Shown: positions 6,697-6,775 of the stretch, piece after piece
How the letters are laid out: the number at the start of each line of letters is the position of its first letter
Position numbering within the stretch: position 1 is the stretch's first letter
Origin: JAFEBO01 sp044375915
GTDB taxonomy: Bacteria; Planctomycetota; Phycisphaerae; Phycisphaerales; UBA1924
Length of the DNA stretch: 6,775 nt
Assembly: GCA_044375915.1 (NCBI GenBank)
Contig: JBILLU010000177.1
Span: 1-6,775 of the forward strand
Direction of reading: 5' to 3'
Notes under the pieces: model-generated
The model's database searches: none
Seen by the model: only the letters and a program-made list of their open reading frames with translations
Told to the model about the DNA's origin: nothing
Program-made: the position numbers and the translations under genes

Positions 6697-6775
6697 CGCG
6701 AGGGAGCCGAAGGGTGTGGCCAACCGCGCGATGCGAACAAGCGTCACGGAGGTGGGGGGAGGTGCGCCTGCGAGG

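Larger units (their letters stand above)
5242..6775 (+). mobile_element. IS1380-family insertion sequence, left end inside the window, right end beyond it
   Basis: The element contains one long transposase gene on the plus strand. Its left boundary is placed at about 5242 because the dockerin-family similarity of fragment D ends there, and the sequence continues TAGCCCGGATCATTCG with no relation to the repeat genes. No inverted copy of that end (around CGAATGATCCGGGCTA) occurs before the window ends, so the right terminus lies further right. The 79 bases after the transposase stop show nothing else. Inverted repeats and target duplication therefore cannot be checked here. The element is inserted opposite to the host gene series. 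Confidence 0.8.

Noticed and set aside
5341..6747. A 468-codon open frame on the minus strand opposite the transposase
   Set aside because: It is the Arg/Val/His-rich complement of a GC-rich gene with clear IS1380 motifs on the other strand, so a shadow.

Overview
The window looks like accessory chromosome of a high-GC member of the Planctomycetota, probably class Phycisphaerae. I base this on the paired dockerin-like calcium-binding loops followed by 'LLGAWG' at the C-termini of the secreted repeat proteins, a style I associate with that group. No rRNA, tRNA or housekeeping gene is present to confirm the assignment.

Layout. The left three quarters (1-5241) is a head-to-tail series on the minus strand of related genes for secreted proteins built from 50-60-residue repeats. 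The repeat core is roughly 'lYvGG.Ft.AGG..an.IARWdG..W..LG.G..g.v.AL..fDdGsG', which resembles the Rax2-like 'cortical protein marker for cell polarity' beta-propeller repeats. Four members, or remains of members, can be read. (A) 1-949 is the intact N-terminal third of a gene that runs off the left edge; it is open to the window boundary and easy to miss. (B) 1134-3983 is a complete protein of about 949 residues with a signal peptide, a carboxypeptidase-regulatory-like domain, 14 repeats and a C-terminal dockerin-like module. (C) 4012-4671 is the damaged C-terminal part of a paralogue, and its more degenerate upstream remains can be followed in shifted frames to about 4980. (D) 5053-5241 is only the last 62 codons (dockerin-like module) of a fourth paralogue.

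The right quarter (about 5242 to the edge) is an IS1380-family insertion sequence in the opposite orientation. It cuts off fragment D, and its transposase gene (5338-6696) is intact. Its right end, and any 5' part of gene D, should lie beyond the window.

How it fits together: A and B look functional and are probably exported and surface-associated or released, with the dockerin-like tail as the likely attachment or sorting element. C and D record duplication and decay of the same family, and the insertion sequence is one cause of the decay. I see no metabolic pathway, defence system, CRISPR array or RNA gene. The most interesting points are the 14-repeat architecture, the conserved cysteines around the terminal module, and the relics hidden in what looks like a gene-poor gap.
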